64,000 nt of DNA. Origin: an uncultured Saprospiraceae bacterium (GTDB lineage Bacteria > Bacteroidota > Bacteroidia > Chitinophagales > Saprospiraceae). Made by a program: the position numbers and the translations under genes. Shown one piece after another: positions 24,753-33,709 of this stretch; position 1 is the first letter of the stretch; the number at the start of each line of letters is the position of its first letter. The stretch is taken from NCBI GenBank assembly GCA_937941765.1, contig CALDGQ010000102.1:30156-94155 (forward strand), read 5' to 3'. Under the pieces are notes generated by a model that was not told the origin of the DNA, did no database searches, and worked only from the letters and a program-made list of their open reading frames with translations.

Positions 24753-26576
24753 ATGAAAAAAATTATTAGGAAGAAATCGAAAAAATTACTTTTTAAATTC
24801 TATTCTTATTTTTTAAAAGTCGAAAAAAGTTATATCAATCATCAGAATAAAAACTTTTTGTCGAAAATGAAATTCGTAGGACATGGCACTCATTTATGGG
24901 GTGAAATGAATATTCATGGAATGGAAAATATAGAATTGGGTAACAATGTTCATATTGGTCGAGGAGCTTTTATTCAAGGTAGAGGAGGTCTCTATATTGG
25001 AGATAATACGCACATTAGTAGAAACATGCTACTGTATACTGTCAATCATGATTACAATGGTGATAGAATTCCTTATGACGAAAAGCTTGTCAAAAAACCA
25101 GTCTACATCGGGAACAATGTCTGGGTAGGAATGAATGTATCCATCGCTCCAGGAACAACCATTGGTGATGGATGTATTATCGGGATGGGGACAGTTGTCC
25201 ATGGAAATATTCCCCCACTTTCTATTGTTGGAAATTCAGGTTGGAAAAAAATAGCTGAACGAGATGAAAACCACTATAATAAATTAGATAAAGCCAGAGC
25301 TTATGGAGGCGCAGACGGAATTTCTTATAGTTCTAAACGAAGTTATGATGTTTCAAATGTCGGAGATTCCATTAACACAAGTAGAGGTGATATATCTATT
25401 GTTTTGCATAATGGAGAAAAGGCGATTAGGAAAACATTCTTTGACAACAAAGAAGGGAAGGAGTCTTACAATGCTACAATTGTTGCAATCGAGAAATTCA
25501 AAAATTATAAATGGTTTCCTAGTATCTGCAATGTAGAAAAAGATGCAATAGTTAGAGAATGTTATCCACAAGCGAGGAGATTAGATTTATGTATCAATGA
25601 ATTGTCTAGTTCAGAAAAAGACTTGGTATTTGGTAAAATTTTATCTGCATTGCTCGATATATATTCGGCTGGTTATGCACATAGAGACATTCACGCCAAA
25701 AACATTTATGTCTTGAATAATAACAATGTAAAGTTGATTGATTTCGAAACAGTATGTGAACAAAGTAAATCAGTTGATTTTTGGAATTCATATGACATCA
25801 CTGGAGAAGGCTTAGACTCACCATATGGTACAAACAATATGGCAGTCTTTTCAAAAATTGAAATGGAATCCGTACTAAGAAAATTATTCGATGTAGATTT
25901 AAAAACAGCTAAAGACTTATTAAGCGAAGAACTTAATAGAGAATTGTACGATGAATGCAGTAGTTTTAGAAGCAAGCATGTAGGGAATTCAAGTAGTCAA
26001 AGAGTAAAGCTTAGGAAGGCGAATATTTATAGCACATTCAATTTAAAAAACACAACAATTACGAACGGGCAAAGAAATACGAGTAAAAGATATCAGCAAC
26101 TTGGCATCAATAAAAAAACTCTGCAAAACAAATCAGTTATAGATATCGGATCAAATATTGGAGGAATGCTTCTGAACCTTTGGGAATTCGATATTGAAAA
26201 AGGAGTGGGAATTGAATTCGATGAAAATAAAGTTCGACTTGCAAATAAATTGGGTTTAATTAATGGTATTGATCATATTAAATTTTTTCAAGGAGATGCT
26301 GAAAATCAAGACCAGTTACAATCGTTCGGGAAATTTGATATTGTTTTTAGCTTTGCAGTTATCGAGCATTTGACTTATAAAAATAAATATTTAGAATCTT
26401 TATCATTGTTATGTAAAGAGAAACTATTTTTTGAAGGAAATGCTGGTACCGATGTTTCTGTAATCATTGATACCTTAAAAAAGTTTGGATTCAAAACAGT
26501 TACGCACATAGGTGCATCTAATGATGAATTGAATAAAAATAACAATGTAAGACCTCTTTTTGTTGCCGTCAAATAA
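24753..26576 (+). CDS. trifunctional fusion: hexapeptide acetyltransferase - kinase - methyltransferase (WbdD-like cap enzyme?)
   Basis: Three domains are visible in 607 residues. About 45-170 is a left-handed beta-helix acyltransferase (NIELGNNVHIGRGAFIQG, then KPVYIGNNVWVGMNVSIAPG). About 210-400 is a kinase-like domain with HRDIHAKN (H310-N317) as catalytic loop and DFE (330-332) as metal motif. About 455-600 is a SAM methyltransferase with VIDIGSNIGG (D464) and FDIVFSFAVIEHL. A kinase plus methyltransferase next to Wzm/Wzt recalls WbdD, which phosphorylates and methylates the chain end to stop growth and mark it for export. In WbdD the order is methyltransferase-kinase-coiled coil; here it is reversed, with an added acetyltransferase. 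The start is ATG 24753 or ATG 24741, the latter overlapping wzt by 10 bases. The function is inferred, not shown. Confidence 0.8.
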   Translation: MKKIIRKKSKKLLFKFYSYFLKVEKSYINHQNKNFLSKMKFVGHGTHLWGEMNIHGMENIELGNNVHIGRGAFIQGRGGLYIGDNTHISRNMLLYTVNHDYNGDRIPYDEKLVKKPVYIGNNVWVGMNVSIAPGTTIGDGCIIGMGTVVHGNIPPLSIVGNSGWKKIAERDENHYNKLDKARAYGGADGISYSSKRSYDVSNVGDSINTSRGDISIVLHNGEKAIRKTFFDNKEGKESYNATIVAIEKFKNYKWFPSICNVEKDAIVRECYPQARRLDLCINELSSSEKDLVFGKILSALLDIYSAGYAHRDIHAKNIYVLNNNNVKLIDFETVCEQSKSVDFWNSYDITGEGLDSPYGTNNMAVFSKIEMESVLRKLFDVDLKTAKDLLSEELNRELYDECSSFRSKHVGNSSSQRVKLRKANIYSTFNLKNTTITNGQRNTSKRYQQLGINKKTLQNKSVIDIGSNIGGMLLNLWEFDIEKGVGIEFDENKVRLANKLGLINGIDHIKFFQGDAENQDQLQSFGKFDIVFSFAVIEHLTYKNKYLESLSLLCKEKLFFEGNAGTDVSVIIDTLKKFGFKTVTHIGASNDELNKNNNVRPLFVAVK

Positions 26577-26583
26577 CAGCCCA

Positions 26584-27513
26584 ATGCAACCTCTTGTATC
26601 CATAGTAATTCCACTTTATAATCGAGAACATTTCATTTCGGACACCCTGAAATCTGTCCGTTCTCAAACTTTTGAAAATTGGGAGTGTATTGTTGTTGAT
26701 GATGGGTCAACTGATAATGGAATAAAAGTAGTTGAACAAATTTGCAAAGAAGATAGCAGAATCAAGCTGATCCAACAAACTAATAACGGTGCTCAAAGTG
26801 CTAGGAACAACGGAATAAAAGCAGCTAAAGGTAAATGGATAAATTTTTTAGATAGCGACGATACGTTTTTTTCGGAGAAATTAGAATCGCAATTAGTCAA
26901 GATAAATCAAGATGATCAAGTGGATGTGGTAACTTGCTATTCTGAAATAGTTAATAAAGTAAAGCAACAAAAAAGTTCATTTGAATGGAAAACGAAAGGT
27001 AACATTCTCAAAGGGATCTTGGATGGGACCATATATGTCGATTACAATTGTGCGATAATTAGAAAATCGAAACTTGTCGAAATGGGTTTTTTAGATGAAG
27101 CCTGTCCTTCTTTTCAGGAATGGGATACACACATCCGTCTGGCAGAGATTTCAAAATATGATTATGTGCCAAAACCTTTAGTAAGTTATTATATACATGG
27201 CAATCAAATTTCATCAAATCCCGCACGTGCAGTGAAAGGCAGGCTGTATCTATATAAAAAACATGCTGATAAATTTAAAACGCATCTTTCGAATGAATCT
27301 TATTTGAAAAAAATGGTTCAATTAGAAAGTAAAATAAATGTATTAAATAATTCCGAAGAGAAAACGAAATTGCACAAAATTTTTTCTGAATTAGTTAATC
27401 AGAATACCGCTAAATATAATTTGCTTCGCATGAAATTTAAAAGCGCCAAAGCTATTAATGGTTACAAAAGTTTCATTTATAATAAGCTTAAAACTCCAAG
27501 TTCTATAAAATAG
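26584..27513 (+). CDS. glycosyltransferase, GT2 family
   Basis: Inverting GT-A glycosyltransferase, 309 residues. It opens with VSIVIPLYNREHFISDTLKS, has the nucleotide-binding VVDDGSTDN and the metal-binding FLDSDDTF, and a C-terminal basic region. The ATG at 26584 is 7 bases after the preceding stop; a TTG at 26560 overlapping the previous gene is less likely because it adds residues before the first beta strand. It is likely to add one sugar of the polymer exported by Wzm/Wzt or Wzx. Donor and acceptor are unknown. Confidence 0.86.
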   Translation: MQPLVSIVIPLYNREHFISDTLKSVRSQTFENWECIVVDDGSTDNGIKVVEQICKEDSRIKLIQQTNNGAQSARNNGIKAAKGKWINFLDSDDTFFSEKLESQLVKINQDDQVDVVTCYSEIVNKVKQQKSSFEWKTKGNILKGILDGTIYVDYNCAIIRKSKLVEMGFLDEACPSFQEWDTHIRLAEISKYDYVPKPLVSYYIHGNQISSNPARAVKGRLYLYKKHADKFKTHLSNESYLKKMVQLESKINVLNNSEEKTKLHKIFSELVNQNTAKYNLLRMKFKSAKAINGYKSFIYNKLKTPSSIK

Positions 27514-27597
27514 TAGTCTTGTTTTTTATTGCAAGCAACTATTCAACAATACAAATTCGCATTTTTTATTTCAACTTCCTTTTTTAAAAACATAAAC

Positions 27598-28026
27598 ATG
27601 ATTGATAAAATTATCTACGAAGGAAAAGAATTAGCCATAATCATCCGAGCTTCTTTTAAAAAAGAAGGAATTGAATTTTTTACTCCTGACACTTTTTCTC
27701 AACAACTAGGTTACATGAACCGACCTGAAGGATATGTCATCGAACCACATAGACACAACTTAGTGCCACGTGAGGTTGTAATGACTCAGGAAGTATTGTT
27801 TATCAAGTCTGGAAAAGTTCGTGTAGATTTTTATGATGATGAGCAAAATTATCTTCAGAGTTCCATATTATTGAAAGGAGATATAATTTTATTAGCAGCA
27901 GGAGGACACGGATTTGAAATGTTAGAAACATCAGAGATGATTGAAGTTAAACAAGGTCCTTATGTCGGAGAAAGAGACAAAGTTAGATTTGATCCTATTA
28001 CTGCCGAAAACGCTGTATTTAAATAA
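27598..28026 (+). CDS. small cupin protein of polysaccharide loci
   Basis: Single-domain cupin of 142 residues. The beta-barrel signature is seen in PHRHNLVPREVVMTQEVLFI, with histidines and glutamate placed as in metal-binding cupins, and GDIILLAAGGHGFEML as the second cupin motif. Very similar small proteins recur in bacterial LPS and capsule clusters next to DegT aminotransferases and methyltransferases, as here (28961 and 30063). The exact reaction is not known to me; a sugar-nucleotide isomerase or a binding role is possible. The ATG at 27598 gives the usual MIDKIIYEGKELAIII start; an upstream TTG would add an unrelated stretch. Confidence 0.72.
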   Translation: MIDKIIYEGKELAIIIRASFKKEGIEFFTPDTFSQQLGYMNRPEGYVIEPHRHNLVPREVVMTQEVLFIKSGKVRVDFYDDEQNYLQSSILLKGDIILLAAGGHGFEMLETSEMIEVKQGPYVGERDKVRFDPITAENAVFK

Positions 28027-28082
28027 TCAGATTTTCAAATGCTTCAGCAATTTGATTTGCACACAATAATTAAAGGTTTAAA

Positions 28083-28961
28083 ATGACAAAAATAAATTAT
28101 GTTTTTCTGGGCCACCATAAGGTAGCCACAAGATATGTAATTGCTATATTGAATGGATTGTGTGCTCAAATTGGCTTGCAATCAGCAGAATATGCAAGTC
28201 AAAAAAGATTAGAAGATAACATTTCTAACAATTCAAACGCTTTTCTTTATTATACGAATGCTAACAAAAATGTCTTTCTTAATAATATCGAAAATGCAAC
28301 CACAGTAAAAGGTTTTCACCTAATTAGAGATCCAAGAGATATTGTAATATCATCTTATTTTTCACACTTATACAGTCACTCTACTAGTAATTGGGAAGCA
28401 TTGATTGATCACAGAAAAAAGCTTGAAGCGCTCAATAAAAAAGATGGCATAATTGCTGAAATGGATTTTAGAATGCAAGAAATGGCTGATCTAAATTCTT
28501 GGACAAATGATGAAACTGAAAATATTGCAACTTTTCGTTTAGAAGATATCATGATATCACCTTACAAGGTTTGGCTTCAAATTATGAATCACCTAGAGCT
28601 AATTGAAGATAAAAGTTTTAATTTACGTTCAATCAACCATTTGAGTAAATTACTTTTAAATGAATTTAAAGAAAGAATCGTAAAGAAAAAATCAGGTAAT
28701 GACAACAACAAAATTTCACCTCACTTTCTATTGTCCTTGGTTTACATGAATCGTTTCGAAGCAAAATCAAAAGGTAGAAAAATGGGAGAGGAAAGCGTAA
28801 AAAGTCATTATAGAAAAGGAGTAGCTGGTGATTGGATCAATCATTTCGATGATGAATTATTGGACATCTTCAAATCAAAATACAATAATGTTTTGCTCAA
28901 TATGGGATACGAGAAAAATGAAAACTGGGAAGATAAATACAAAATTAAAGTTACTTATTAA
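28083..28961 (+). CDS. PAPS-dependent sulfotransferase (first of three)
   Basis: Predicted to transfer sulfate from PAPS to a hydroxyl or amine of the polysaccharide or its precursor. The 292 residues begin with the 5'-phosphosulfate loop region VFLGHHKVATRYV. The 3'-phosphate-binding segment follows (FHLIRDPRDIVISSYFSH, with Arg and Ser placed as in the family), and the C-terminal signature RKGVAGDWINHFDDE is diagnostic for cytosolic-type sulfotransferases. The stop codon overlaps the next start (TAATG at 28959-28963), so it is coupled to the DegT aminotransferase gene. PAPS would come from CysC/CysD/CysN at the left of the window. Confidence 0.88.
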   Translation: MTKINYVFLGHHKVATRYVIAILNGLCAQIGLQSAEYASQKRLEDNISNNSNAFLYYTNANKNVFLNNIENATTVKGFHLIRDPRDIVISSYFSHLYSHSTSNWEALIDHRKKLEALNKKDGIIAEMDFRMQEMADLNSWTNDETENIATFRLEDIMISPYKVWLQIMNHLELIEDKSFNLRSINHLSKLLLNEFKERIVKKKSGNDNNKISPHFLLSLVYMNRFEAKSKGRKMGEESVKSHYRKGVAGDWINHFDDELLDIFKSKYNNVLLNMGYEKNENWEDKYKIKVTY

Positions 28962-30076
28962 TGATACCTGTAAACACACCACTCCTCTCAGGAAATGAAG
29001 GAAAATATCTTCAAGAATGTATCGACACCAACTGGATATCAAGTGAAGGCCCTTTTGTAAAACGATTTGAAAAAGACTTTGCAAAGTATGTTGATCGTCA
29101 ATTTGGAATTGCAGTAGCCAATGGCTCCGCTGCACTTGATGTTGCCGTGAAAGCATTGGACTTACCAAAAGGAAGTGAAGTCATTATGCCAACTTTTACG
29201 ATTATTTCTCCGGCAGCATCTTTAATATATGCAGGATTGAAACCTGTTTTAGTTGATTCCAAAATAGATACTTGGAATATGGATGTGGATCAAATTGAAG
29301 CAAAAATTACAGAAAAAACTAAAGCAATTATTGTCGTTCATATTTATGGATTGCCTGTAGAAATGGACAAAATTGTAAGCCTTGCTAAAAAATACAATCT
29401 AAGAATAATTGAAGACGCAGCTGAGATGCATGGCCAAGAATATAATGGCAAAAAATGTGGTTCATTCGGAGATATCAGCATTTTTAGTTTTTATCCTAAC
29501 AAGCATATTACAACTGGTGAAGGCGGGATGATCGTTACAGATGACCAACATCTTTTAGAGCGTTGCCAATCCTTACGTAACTTATGTTTTAAGAAGGAAC
29601 AACGTTATGTACATGATGAACTTGGTTGGAATTATAGAATGACGAATCTACAAGCAGCACTTGGTGTCGCACAGTTGGAAAAAATTGAGACACATGTAGA
29701 AAAGAAAAGGAAAATCGGAAGGTTGTATAATGAACTACTTCAACCGGTCAAAGATGTTTTTCAATTACCACTAGCTCAAACCGATTATGCCGAAAATATA
29801 TACTGGGTGTACGGGATGTTAGCAAAATCGAATGAAGCTAGGAATGCAATTCTTCAAACTCTACGTGAACACAAGACTGGAACCCGAACTTTCTTTTGGT
29901 GTATGCACGAACAGCCTGTCTTTCAAAAAATGGGTTTATTTAACAATGAGTCCTATCCTGTTGCTGAAAAATTAGCCCGTACTGGTTTCTACATTCCTGC
30001 AGGATTAGGAATTTCAGAAAAAGAAATAGAGACGGTTGCGACACAAATAAAATCAGCAGTTCATGAAAGTGTTTGA
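28961..30076 (+). CDS. DegT/DnrJ/EryC1/StrS aminotransferase (perosamine-synthase-like)
   Basis: PLP-dependent sugar aminotransferase of 371 residues. It has MIPVNTPLLSGNEGKYL and WISSEGPFVKRFE at the N-terminus, VANGSAALDVAVKAL, IIMPTFTIISPAAS-like VIMPTFTIISPAAS, RIIEDAAEMHG, and the PLP-lysine stretch FYPNKHITTGEGGM. The pattern resembles GDP-perosamine synthase (RfbE/Per). A substrate, GDP-4-keto-6-deoxymannose, would be made by the gmd product encoded at 50065. The neighbours (cupin before, N-methyltransferase-like enzyme after) could point to a modified 4-amino sugar. Per-like specificity is an inference; other 4-keto sugars are possible. It overlaps the next gene by 14 bases. Confidence 0.85.
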   Translation: MIPVNTPLLSGNEGKYLQECIDTNWISSEGPFVKRFEKDFAKYVDRQFGIAVANGSAALDVAVKALDLPKGSEVIMPTFTIISPAASLIYAGLKPVLVDSKIDTWNMDVDQIEAKITEKTKAIIVVHIYGLPVEMDKIVSLAKKYNLRIIEDAAEMHGQEYNGKKCGSFGDISIFSFYPNKHITTGEGGMIVTDDQHLLERCQSLRNLCFKKEQRYVHDELGWNYRMTNLQAALGVAQLEKIETHVEKKRKIGRLYNELLQPVKDVFQLPLAQTDYAENIYWVYGMLAKSNEARNAILQTLREHKTGTRTFFWCMHEQPVFQKMGLFNNESYPVAEKLARTGFYIPAGLGISEKEIETVATQIKSAVHESV

Positions 30077-30836
30077 TAAATATGCTGCATACTACGATTT
30101 GTTATATAAAGACAAAGCGTACGATGAGGAAGCAAATTATGTAGCTGACCTTATTCATAAAGTTGCCAAAAGCGCACAAAGCATTTTAGATTTGGGTTGT
30201 GGAACAGGCAAACATGCTTTCCATTTAGCAAAGTTAGGCTATGCAGTCGATGGAGTAGATTTATCGTCAGCAATGATCGAAACGGCGAATGAAAATCGAA
30301 ACGATGAATTCCAACAATGCAAAAACAAATTGGGATTTGAAGTCGGTGATGCAAGAACGTATCGATCTGAAAAGAAATATGATGTGGTAGTTGCTTTGTT
30401 TCATGTAATGAGTTATCAAAATTCTAATGAAGATATAGAGGCAGTTTATCAAACTGCAAAACATCATTTGAAAAAAGGCGGACTTTTTATATTCGACTTC
30501 TGGTACGGTCCAGCCGTGTTGACAGATCCTCCTGTGGTTAGAGTAAAAAGATTGGCTGACGAAAATATTGATGTCACTCGTATCGCAGAACCGGAAGTGC
30601 ATTACAATGAAAATATTGTGGATGTCAACTACACCGTTCTGATTAAAGATAAAAAAACAGGAGAAGTTGAGGAAGTAAAGGAAAAACATCCAATGAGATA
30701 CTTGTTTTTAAAAGAATTAAATCTCTTTGAAGAAAAAACAAATTTCAAAAGAATACATGCATTTGAATGGCGAAATTTTCAAAACCCAACAGCAGATAGT
30801 TGGAATGTAGTTACATTGTTGAAGTATGAAGGGTAA
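30063..30836 (+). CDS. SAM-dependent methyltransferase, amino-sugar N-methyltransferase-like
   Basis: Class I methyltransferase of 257 residues with motif I ILDLGCGTGKHAFHLAKLG, the following acidic VDLSSAMIE and motif VVALFHVMSYQ. The opening FDKYAAYYDLLYKDKAYDEEANYV is the pattern of TylM1/DesVI-type enzymes that methylate amino groups of deoxy-amino sugars. It overlaps the aminotransferase gene by 14 bases, which suits N-methylation of the amino sugar made by that enzyme. The substrate assignment is inference from family resemblance and gene order. Confidence 0.83.
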   Translation: MKVFDKYAAYYDLLYKDKAYDEEANYVADLIHKVAKSAQSILDLGCGTGKHAFHLAKLGYAVDGVDLSSAMIETANENRNDEFQQCKNKLGFEVGDARTYRSEKKYDVVVALFHVMSYQNSNEDIEAVYQTAKHHLKKGGLFIFDFWYGPAVLTDPPVVRVKRLADENIDVTRIAEPEVHYNENIVDVNYTVLIKDKKTGEVEEVKEKHPMRYLFLKELNLFEEKTNFKRIHAFEWRNFQNPTADSWNVVTLLKYEG

Positions 30837-32034
30837 AGCAGTTGGTTTAATTACAGCACATAGCTGGATAGGTATGTCTACACCAGTTATCAATACGGCA
30901 ATTTATCTTGCAGATCAAGGTTATCAAGTCGATATCTTTATGAACGAAAGTAAATTTGTCGAAGAGGACTTAGGTATTAAAAAACCGCAATTTGAAAATC
31001 CGAATATAAATGTTGTTTCCACTATTCAAAAAAAGAAAATATCATTAGTCGAAAAGGGAATCGCATTTTTCACCGGATTGAAACCAGCTGATGTTCGTTT
31101 TGTTAGAAATTTTAGAAAAAATCCGAAACGAAAAAAATATGATTTTTTTATTGGCTACGATTTAAGAGGTTTGGCACGAGCTGCTGTATTATCCTTTTTT
31201 TCAAAAACACCTTTTATATTTCATTCCTTGGAATTAGAAAAGCCGAATAGCTTCTCCTATTTTGATAAAAAGCGGGCTCAAAAATCTTTGTTATCGATTT
31301 CTCAGGATGAAATTCGTTGTGATTTACTTTCTTTAATTTTCTCGTTGAATAGAGAGAAAGTAATGATTTCATACAATAGCCCATTAGGAAATAAAATGTT
31401 AGAAAAGAAAAATTATTTCAGAGAAACATTTAGTATTCCAGAAAATAAGGTAATTGTGTTGGCATCAGGGGGGTTGGCAAAATCACATTATATTGACAAA
31501 TTATTAGAAACAGTTAAAGATTGGCCTGATGAATTTGTACTTGTGCTTCATGGTTGGATACCTAAAAAACCTTTGGAAAACGAAATACGAGCTTATGTCA
31601 AAGAATTTCCAAATAAAATCTACTTATCGACTAATTTCTTTTCCTATCAAGATAAATTTGAATTATATCAATCTGTAGATATCGGATTGATTTTATTTGC
31701 ACATTCAGATGATTTTAATGTAAAATATGCGGCTGGATCTGCGGGTAAATTATTTGATTTCTTTAAGGTCGGTGTACCTATTGTTGCTAACAATGTTCCT
31801 GGAATGCAGGATTGGGTTGTTGGAAAATCTTGTGGTGTTGTCTTCAATGAAGATATTGAATTGGTTAAGTGTTTACAAGAGGTGAATGAAAATTATGATT
31901 ATTATGCCAGGAATTCTAGTATGCAATTTGACAAGTATGAATTCACAAATTCATACAAATTAATATTAAACAGAATTGAAGACAAATTGAATCTTCCAAT
32001 TTCTGAAATTACAAAAGAAAAAGTAATTAACTAA
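30826..32034 (+). CDS. glycosyltransferase, GT4-like (GT-B)
   Basis: Predicted GT-B glycosyltransferase of 402 residues. The N-terminal domain shows GLITAHSWIGMSTPVINTAIYLADQGYQV. The C-terminal domain shows VLASGGLAKSHYIDKLLE, FELYQSVDIGLILF and a donor-binding segment GSAGKLFDFFKVGVPIVAN. This last motif is typical of GT4-like enzymes, though the usual E-x7-E is weak. The start overlaps the preceding gene by 11 bases. It probably adds the sugar produced by the genes just upstream; specificity is unknown. Confidence 0.78.
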   Translation: MKGKAVGLITAHSWIGMSTPVINTAIYLADQGYQVDIFMNESKFVEEDLGIKKPQFENPNINVVSTIQKKKISLVEKGIAFFTGLKPADVRFVRNFRKNPKRKKYDFFIGYDLRGLARAAVLSFFSKTPFIFHSLELEKPNSFSYFDKKRAQKSLLSISQDEIRCDLLSLIFSLNREKVMISYNSPLGNKMLEKKNYFRETFSIPENKVIVLASGGLAKSHYIDKLLETVKDWPDEFVLVLHGWIPKKPLENEIRAYVKEFPNKIYLSTNFFSYQDKFELYQSVDIGLILFAHSDDFNVKYAAGSAGKLFDFFKVGVPIVANNVPGMQDWVVGKSCGVVFNEDIELVKCLQEVNENYDYYARNSSMQFDKYEFTNSYKLILNRIEDKLNLPISEITKEKVIN

Positions 32035-32036
32035 AA

Positions 32037-32885
32037 ATGAATTTCATTAACCGTGTGAAAAATAAAATTTTTGACATCACTTTAGATGCGTACTATCTGA
32101 AAAAAGATAAAAAACACTTAAAGCGATCAAAGAATTTATTGATGGTGCCAACTAGTGGCAAAAGGGTAGGAGGAAAATATTCTTATGGTGAATGGTGCCA
32201 TGTAATTGGATTGTTTCAAGGTCTTATGTATCATCACCTAAATCCTGAAATTGAAAATAAGATATTGGATATTGGTTGTGGTTCAGGATTGTTGGGAATA
32301 TCCGCGCAACCTTTTTTAGGAGATAAAGGAAATTACACAGGCATCGAAATACAGAAGCATCTAGTTGATTTTTGTAATGATCATTATCCAGATAACTATA
32401 AATTTTTGCTTCAAAAGACAAAGAATGAAATTTATGGAGCAAAGGATGATTACGAACCTTGGTCAGTTGAAGATGCCTCAAAAGATGCGGTTACTGCACT
32501 TTCAGTATGGACTCATCTCAATGAAGAAGCAGGAAAATTTTACCTTAAAGAAGTAGCTCGTGTATTGAAAAAAGATGGAATAGCAATCATTACCTGTTTT
32601 AGTCTTGATAAAAATTATGACAGTTTTTTACACGAATCTACTGATAAAGGTGCCTATCATATGACCGAAAAATCTAGATGGAATTTTAGCGAAAGTGCTT
32701 ACGGGTCAAAAAATTGGTTCTATCCTAAATGGGCAGAAATTCCGGAGGCTGCTATTGGCGTAAAAGAAGCTGGAATTGATGAAATGATCACTGAATCAGG
32801 ATTAAAGCTAGTAAAAAAGTATAATGGATATTGGAAAGAAAAACCAGGTTTCTATTTTCAAGATGTCCTTATATTAAAAAAATAA
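32037..32885 (+). CDS. class I SAM-dependent methyltransferase
   Basis: Methyltransferase of 282 residues. Motif I is KILDIGCGSGLLGISAQPFLG, followed by the acidic YTGIEIQ. A DAVTALSVWTHLNEEAGKFYLKEVARVLKKDG stretch corresponds to the late motifs. The N-terminal 50 residues are basic. It starts 2 bases after the previous stop and its own stop overlaps the next start (TAATG at 32883). It is likely to methylate a sugar hydroxyl or lipid-linked intermediate; the acceptor cannot be told from sequence. Confidence 0.82.
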   Translation: MNFINRVKNKIFDITLDAYYLKKDKKHLKRSKNLLMVPTSGKRVGGKYSYGEWCHVIGLFQGLMYHHLNPEIENKILDIGCGSGLLGISAQPFLGDKGNYTGIEIQKHLVDFCNDHYPDNYKFLLQKTKNEIYGAKDDYEPWSVEDASKDAVTALSVWTHLNEEAGKFYLKEVARVLKKDGIAIITCFSLDKNYDSFLHESTDKGAYHMTEKSRWNFSESAYGSKNWFYPKWAEIPEAAIGVKEAGIDEMITESGLKLVKKYNGYWKEKPGFYFQDVLILKK

Positions 32886-33709
32886 TGAGTTTTCCTAACA
32901 ATAAAACTTTAATTCTTGTCGGAATGCATCGTTCAGGTACTTCCTTGACAGCTCAATGGCTGGAAAAAACTGGATTGTTCATCGGTGATAAAATGGTAGG
33001 AAGCAATGTCGGTAATGAAAATGGACATTTTGAGGATGAAGATTTTAATTTTTTACAGCATAATATTCTCCAAGAAAATTCTCTGAGCTATAAGGTCAGA
33101 GGTTCACAAAAAATCAAAATTGCTAAAAAGTTTGAAGCACAAGCAAAAGCAATTGTTCTTAAACGAAATGAAGAAAAAGGAGATTGGGGCTGGAAGGATC
33201 CAAGAACTTGTTTGCTACTCGATTTTTGGAATAATTTAATTCCGAATCCTTATTACTTATTTGTTTATCGTTCTTACAGTGAAGTGGCTTCCTCAATTTA
33301 TAGGAGAGAGATTAAGAAATTCAAAAAGCGGAAAAATAAAATCGGTGGTATCTTTCAACGATTGAGTCATTATAAAAATTATAATTCCTTAGTATCTGAA
33401 AATTTAGAATCTTGGATCAAACATAATGAAAGCATTTTAAATTTTATAAAAGATAAAAAACCTCAAAACTATATTGTTGTAAATTCGGAAAACGTGATTG
33501 CCAGCAATGAAAAACTGTTTTATCACTTGAAAGATAATTGGGGTTTTGATTTGTCTTACTTTCCTATTTCCAATCTATACGATCAAAAAAAAATGGATAA
33601 GAAAAGTGGTGTTGAAGTAAGTCAATCATTAAAGGACAAAGCAAACAGCGTTTTTAATCAATTAGAAAAACTTGAAGAAAGTAGTTCATTGAAAAATCTA
33701 AAAATATGA
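32885..33709 (+). CDS. sulfotransferase family protein (second of three)
   Basis: Predicted PAPS-dependent sulfotransferase of 274 residues. The N-terminal loop ILVGMHRSGTSLTAQWL is the 5'-phosphosulfate-binding motif. GDWGWKDPRTCLLLDFW and FVYRSYSEVASSIYRRE give the 3'-phosphate-binding Arg and Ser. The form is that of bacterial carbohydrate sulfotransferases annotated Sulfotransfer_1/3. The ATG at 32885 shares its A with the stop of the preceding gene, and the stop overlaps the next start by 4 bases. An earlier in-frame start at 32831 would overlap the methyltransferase and lacks homology. Confidence 0.84.
   Translation: MSFPNNKTLILVGMHRSGTSLTAQWLEKTGLFIGDKMVGSNVGNENGHFEDEDFNFLQHNILQENSLSYKVRGSQKIKIAKKFEAQAKAIVLKRNEEKGDWGWKDPRTCLLLDFWNNLIPNPYYLFVYRSYSEVASSIYRREIKKFKKRKNKIGGIFQRLSHYKNYNSLVSENLESWIKHNESILNFIKDKKPQNYIVVNSENVIASNEKLFYHLKDNWGFDLSYFPISNLYDQKKMDKKSGVEVSQSLKDKANSVFNQLEKLEESSSLKNLKI

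Noticed and set aside
27529..27597. TTG extension of the small cupin gene
   Set aside because: It would add a phenylalanine-rich segment (FAFFISTSFF) that could look like a signal peptide, but homologues of this cupin begin at the MIDKIIYEGKEL position and act inside the cell.
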